Shown: positions 62,031-64,000 of the stretch, in pieces | Numbering within the stretch: the first letter of the stretch is position 1 | How the letters are laid out: every line of letters starts with the position of its first letter | DNA from: Clostridiales bacterium | Lineage (GTDB): Bacteria; Bacillota; Clostridia; Christensenellales; CAG-138 | NCBI GenBank assembly: GCA_024691085.1 | Contig: JAILNX010000034.1 | Span: 1-64,000, forward strand | Reading direction: 5' to 3' | DNA: 64,000 bases | Made by a program: the position numbers and the translations under genes | The notes under the pieces: model-generated | Told to the model about the DNA's origin: nothing | The model's input: the letters and a program-made list of their open reading frames with translations, nothing else | The model's database searches: none

Positions 62031-63599
62031 ATGAAACGCGTTATTTCATTGGTCATCATTCTTATAATGCTCGTTCCCCTCGCCGCCTGTAAAAAGGCGC
62101 CGGACAAGGAAGCGGACAATACTCCCTTACCAACGGAAACGGCGACGGAAAAGCCCGCCGCGCCAACAGCCGTGCCGACTGAAGAGCCGACCGAGGAGCC
62201 GACCGCGGAGCCGGAACCCACGCCCGTGCCCACGCCGGTCCCCGAAACGGAGCCTATGGCTCCCGCCGACGGCGTTCCCGCGGTCTATGCCGGCGAGGAC
62301 GCGTATTACATTCTCTACCCCGACGGCGCACTCTGGGGCTGGGGCAGGAATGAGGACGGCCGCATCGGCAACGGCACGACCGAGGACGTTCCGTTCCCCG
62401 TTCATATCGCGGACGGCTTAACGCCCGTATACGTCGGCAAGACCGTCTTCTGCTTAAGCGCGGACGGCATGCTGTGGGGCTGGGGCAGGAACGACGGCGG
62501 GGATCTGGGCCTCGGGGATACGACGGACAGAACAAAGCCCGAGGAGATAATGCCCTTCGTTAAGGAAATAATGCATTTCTACGATGGCTGGTACGCGCTC
62601 ACCAATAACGGAGACCTCTATAAATGGGGCTTCAACGCATGGGACGAAACCTTGACCTCGGAGCAGAAGGAAGCCGCGGCTTCTCCCGCGCTCATTTTCG
62701 AAGGCGTGCGCTCGTTCAACGGGCAGTTCCTCATAAAAGAAAATGGAGACGTGCTGAGAAAGTTCGGCGACGACTACGTCAAGATCGCGTCCGGCATAAA
62801 GCGGATCTGGACGAGCGTCGGCACTGCGATCGCAGAGGGAAAGGACGGCAAGCTCTATGAATTCGGCTACTTTTCCGGCGAAAAGGTGAAGATCTGCGAT
62901 TCCTTCCGCTCGCTCGCGTTCGACGACGCGGTCGCCTATATAATAATGAACGACGGCTCGCTCTGTTACTACGAGGTCGGAAGCCTCGACGGCATGAGGG
63001 ACGTACCCGAGGATCAGCTCCATAAGATGGTTTATATGATGGACGGCGTAAAGGAGATATACGCCGGAAGCATGTCGGACGAGGACTGGGGCTATTATTA
63101 CAGGTTCGCGCTCAGGGAAAACGGCGAGCTGTGGGCGTGGGGACTATTGTCGAACGACGTTCTCGGCAAGAGCCGCGAGAGCGAAGTGAGGGAACCCGAG
63201 CTCGTGGCGACGGACGTTAAGACCGTCTCCTGCAACGGATATAATACCTATATAATCAAGAACGACGGCACCCTGTGGGCGACCGGAGCCGACGCGATAT
63301 TCGCCTCCCTTGGCGGCGAGGCGCTGCACGGCGAGGAGAACGATTGGGTGGTCTACGGCTTCACCGAGATCCCCCTCGGCGCAAAATGCGCGGTCGTGTT
63401 CAATATTTTAAGGCTCGAGTACGGCGAGGACGAGATCTCCGACTGGGTGATACTGCACGCCGCGACCTTTGCGGTCGACGAGCACGGCGTCATCCGGGCG
63501 TGGGGCGACAACGAGGGCGAGCTCCTCGGGATCCTCTGCAACCTCAAAAAGGTCGCCCAACCCTGGCCGGTCGTTAAGTTAATGAATACTGAAAACTGA
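62031..63599 (+). CDS. RCC1-repeat lipoprotein B
   Basis: A 522-residue paralogue of the gene at 60417: nearly identical signal (MKRVISLVIILIMLVPLAAC, Cys20), a longer Glu/Pro/Thr linker to about residue 75, then the repeats GALWGWGRNEDGRIGNG, GMLWGWGRNDGGDLGLG, GELWAWGLLSNDVLG, GTLWATGADAIF and GVIRAWGDNEGELLG. GGAAGG precedes start 62031; the upstream ATG at 62013 lies before this RBS. A strong terminator follows at 63629. Confidence 0.85.
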   Translation: MKRVISLVIILIMLVPLAACKKAPDKEADNTPLPTETATEKPAAPTAVPTEEPTEEPTAEPEPTPVPTPVPETEPMAPADGVPAVYAGEDAYYILYPDGALWGWGRNEDGRIGNGTTEDVPFPVHIADGLTPVYVGKTVFCLSADGMLWGWGRNDGGDLGLGDTTDRTKPEEIMPFVKEIMHFYDGWYALTNNGDLYKWGFNAWDETLTSEQKEAAASPALIFEGVRSFNGQFLIKENGDVLRKFGDDYVKIASGIKRIWTSVGTAIAEGKDGKLYEFGYFSGEKVKICDSFRSLAFDDAVAYIIMNDGSLCYYEVGSLDGMRDVPEDQLHKMVYMMDGVKEIYAGSMSDEDWGYYYRFALRENGELWAWGLLSNDVLGKSRESEVREPELVATDVKTVSCNGYNTYIIKNDGTLWATGADAIFASLGGEALHGEENDWVVYGFTEIPLGAKCAVVFNILRLEYGEDEISDWVILHAATFAVDEHGVIRAWGDNEGELLGILCNLKKVAQPWPVVKLMNTEN

Positions 63600-63628
63600 A
63601 GAATGAATAATTAATAATGAATGAGAAA

Positions 63629-63651
63629 ACTCCGCCTCGGCGGAGTTTTTT
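63629..63651 (+). terminator. Terminator of the RCC1 gene
   Basis: ACTCCGC pairs with GCGGAGT around CTCG, followed by six T. Flanks (AATGAG before, CCATAATTATT and ATTAATTAATT after) match those of the V-ATPase terminator. Confidence 0.85.
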
Positions 63652-63700
63652 CCATAATTATTCATTTTTAAGTCCTAAGTCTTAATTATTAATTAATTAA

Positions 63701-64000
63701 TCAGTCCATCCTGTATCCGACGTTCCTTACGGTCACGATGCTCCGCCCGCTCTCGCCGAGCTTCTGGCGGAGCGTCTTTATGTGCATATCGACCGTGCGC
63801 GTCTCGCCTGCGAAGTCGTAGCCCCACACCTCGCTTATCAGCTTCTCGCGCGACTGGACGGCGCCCTTTTTGGACATCAGGGCGTACAGAAGCTCGTATT
63901 CCTTGAATGTGAGCTCGACCTCCGCGCCGTCGACCGTGACGGTGCGCTTGTCGCAGTTGATCTCGATGCCGCCGGAGACCAGCCTCTCGCGGACCGGCTC
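63701..64000 (-). CDS. OmpR/PhoB-type response regulator, DNA-binding end (partial)
   Basis: 99 residues of a winged-helix effector domain: EINCDKRTVTVDGAEVELTFKEYELL, KGAVQSREKLISEVWGYDFAGETRTVDMHIKTLRQKLGE and the C-terminal IVTVRNVGYRMD. The receiver domain lies beyond base 64000. The gene continues out of the window, so its partner kinase may be adjacent there; the PhoR-like kinase at 26910 is a possible but distant partner. Confidence 0.93.
   Translation of the reverse strand, partial: EPVRERLVSGGIEINCDKRTVTVDGAEVELTFKEYELLYALMSKKGAVQSREKLISEVWGYDFAGETRTVDMHIKTLRQKLGESGRSIVTVRNVGYRMD

Overview
This 64 kb window looks like a chromosomal segment from a GC-rich, Gram-positive, anaerobe-type Bacillota, most likely an uncultured Clostridia lineage. 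This is judged from gene content; no database comparison was possible. Supporting signs are the Firmicutes-type order rpmH-rnpA-yidD-yidC-jag-mnmE-mnmG-rsmG-noc-parA-parB, a SpoIID homologue, a complete nine-gene V-type ATPase operon, strong AGGAGG ribosome binding sites, and many promoters of the form TTGnnn-(17 or 18)-TATAAT. About ten predicted lipoproteins recur, most with Thr/Pro/Glu linkers. No rRNA, tRNA, CRISPR array, insertion sequence or prophage was recognised.

Layout: (1) 1-4.6 kb: gltX (cut by the window edge) behind an AEC-family transporter, then murC and an AT-richer, probably acquired GNAT acetyltransferase. (2) 4.8-10.7 kb: a minus-strand translation and nucleotide operon, DUF1385-prmC-prfA-sua5-rpiB-upp-lipoprotein. 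(3) 10.8-15.2 kb: ychF, a lipoprotein, a VanY-like carboxypeptidase and spoIID. (4) 15.2-26.8 kb: the origin-proximal minus-strand block, rpmH to rsmG, then noc, two perfect parS sites, parA-parB, a tRNA1(Val)-type methylase and rsmI. (5) 26.9-31.9 kb: a PhoR-like kinase, a lipoprotein, a PstS-like binding protein and an M29 aminopeptidase. (6) 32-34.4 kb: a luxE-luxC pair without luciferase genes. (7) 34.4-37.9 kb: rpmG-secE-nusG-rplK-rplA with two tandem copies of a putative L1-binding leader in front of rplK. (8) 38-41 kb: two related surface proteins and heptamer repeats. (9) 41.2-49.9 kb: the V-ATPase operon, whose K subunit keeps the Na+ ligands known from Enterococcus hirae NtpK. (10) 50-53.5 kb: galK and two transglutaminase-like lipoproteins. 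(11) 53.6-58.3 kb: an exported protein, dnaN without dnaA, an AT-rich spacer with DnaA-box-like 9-mers, and an unusual 787-residue coiled-coil plus alpha/beta-hydrolase fusion. (12) 58.5-64 kb: argF, a second YwaF-like membrane protein, two RCC1-repeat lipoproteins and the DNA-binding end of an OmpR/PhoB-type regulator.

How it fits together: the window covers the usual neighbourhood of a Firmicutes replication origin, but the normal rpmH-dnaA-dnaN arrangement is broken. dnaN lies about 28 kb from rpmH, and dnaA is not in the window. Two clusters of DnaA-box-like sites (28.1 kb and 55.8 kb) sit where remnants of the origin might be expected. A perfect match to the Bacillus Noc-binding palindrome lies inside jag, and two parS sites lie between noc and parA, so both ParB-family systems have matching sites here. 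The most unusual single gene is the coiled-coil/hydrolase fusion at 55968-58331. The luxE-luxC pair and the duplicated L1 leader are the next most interesting items.
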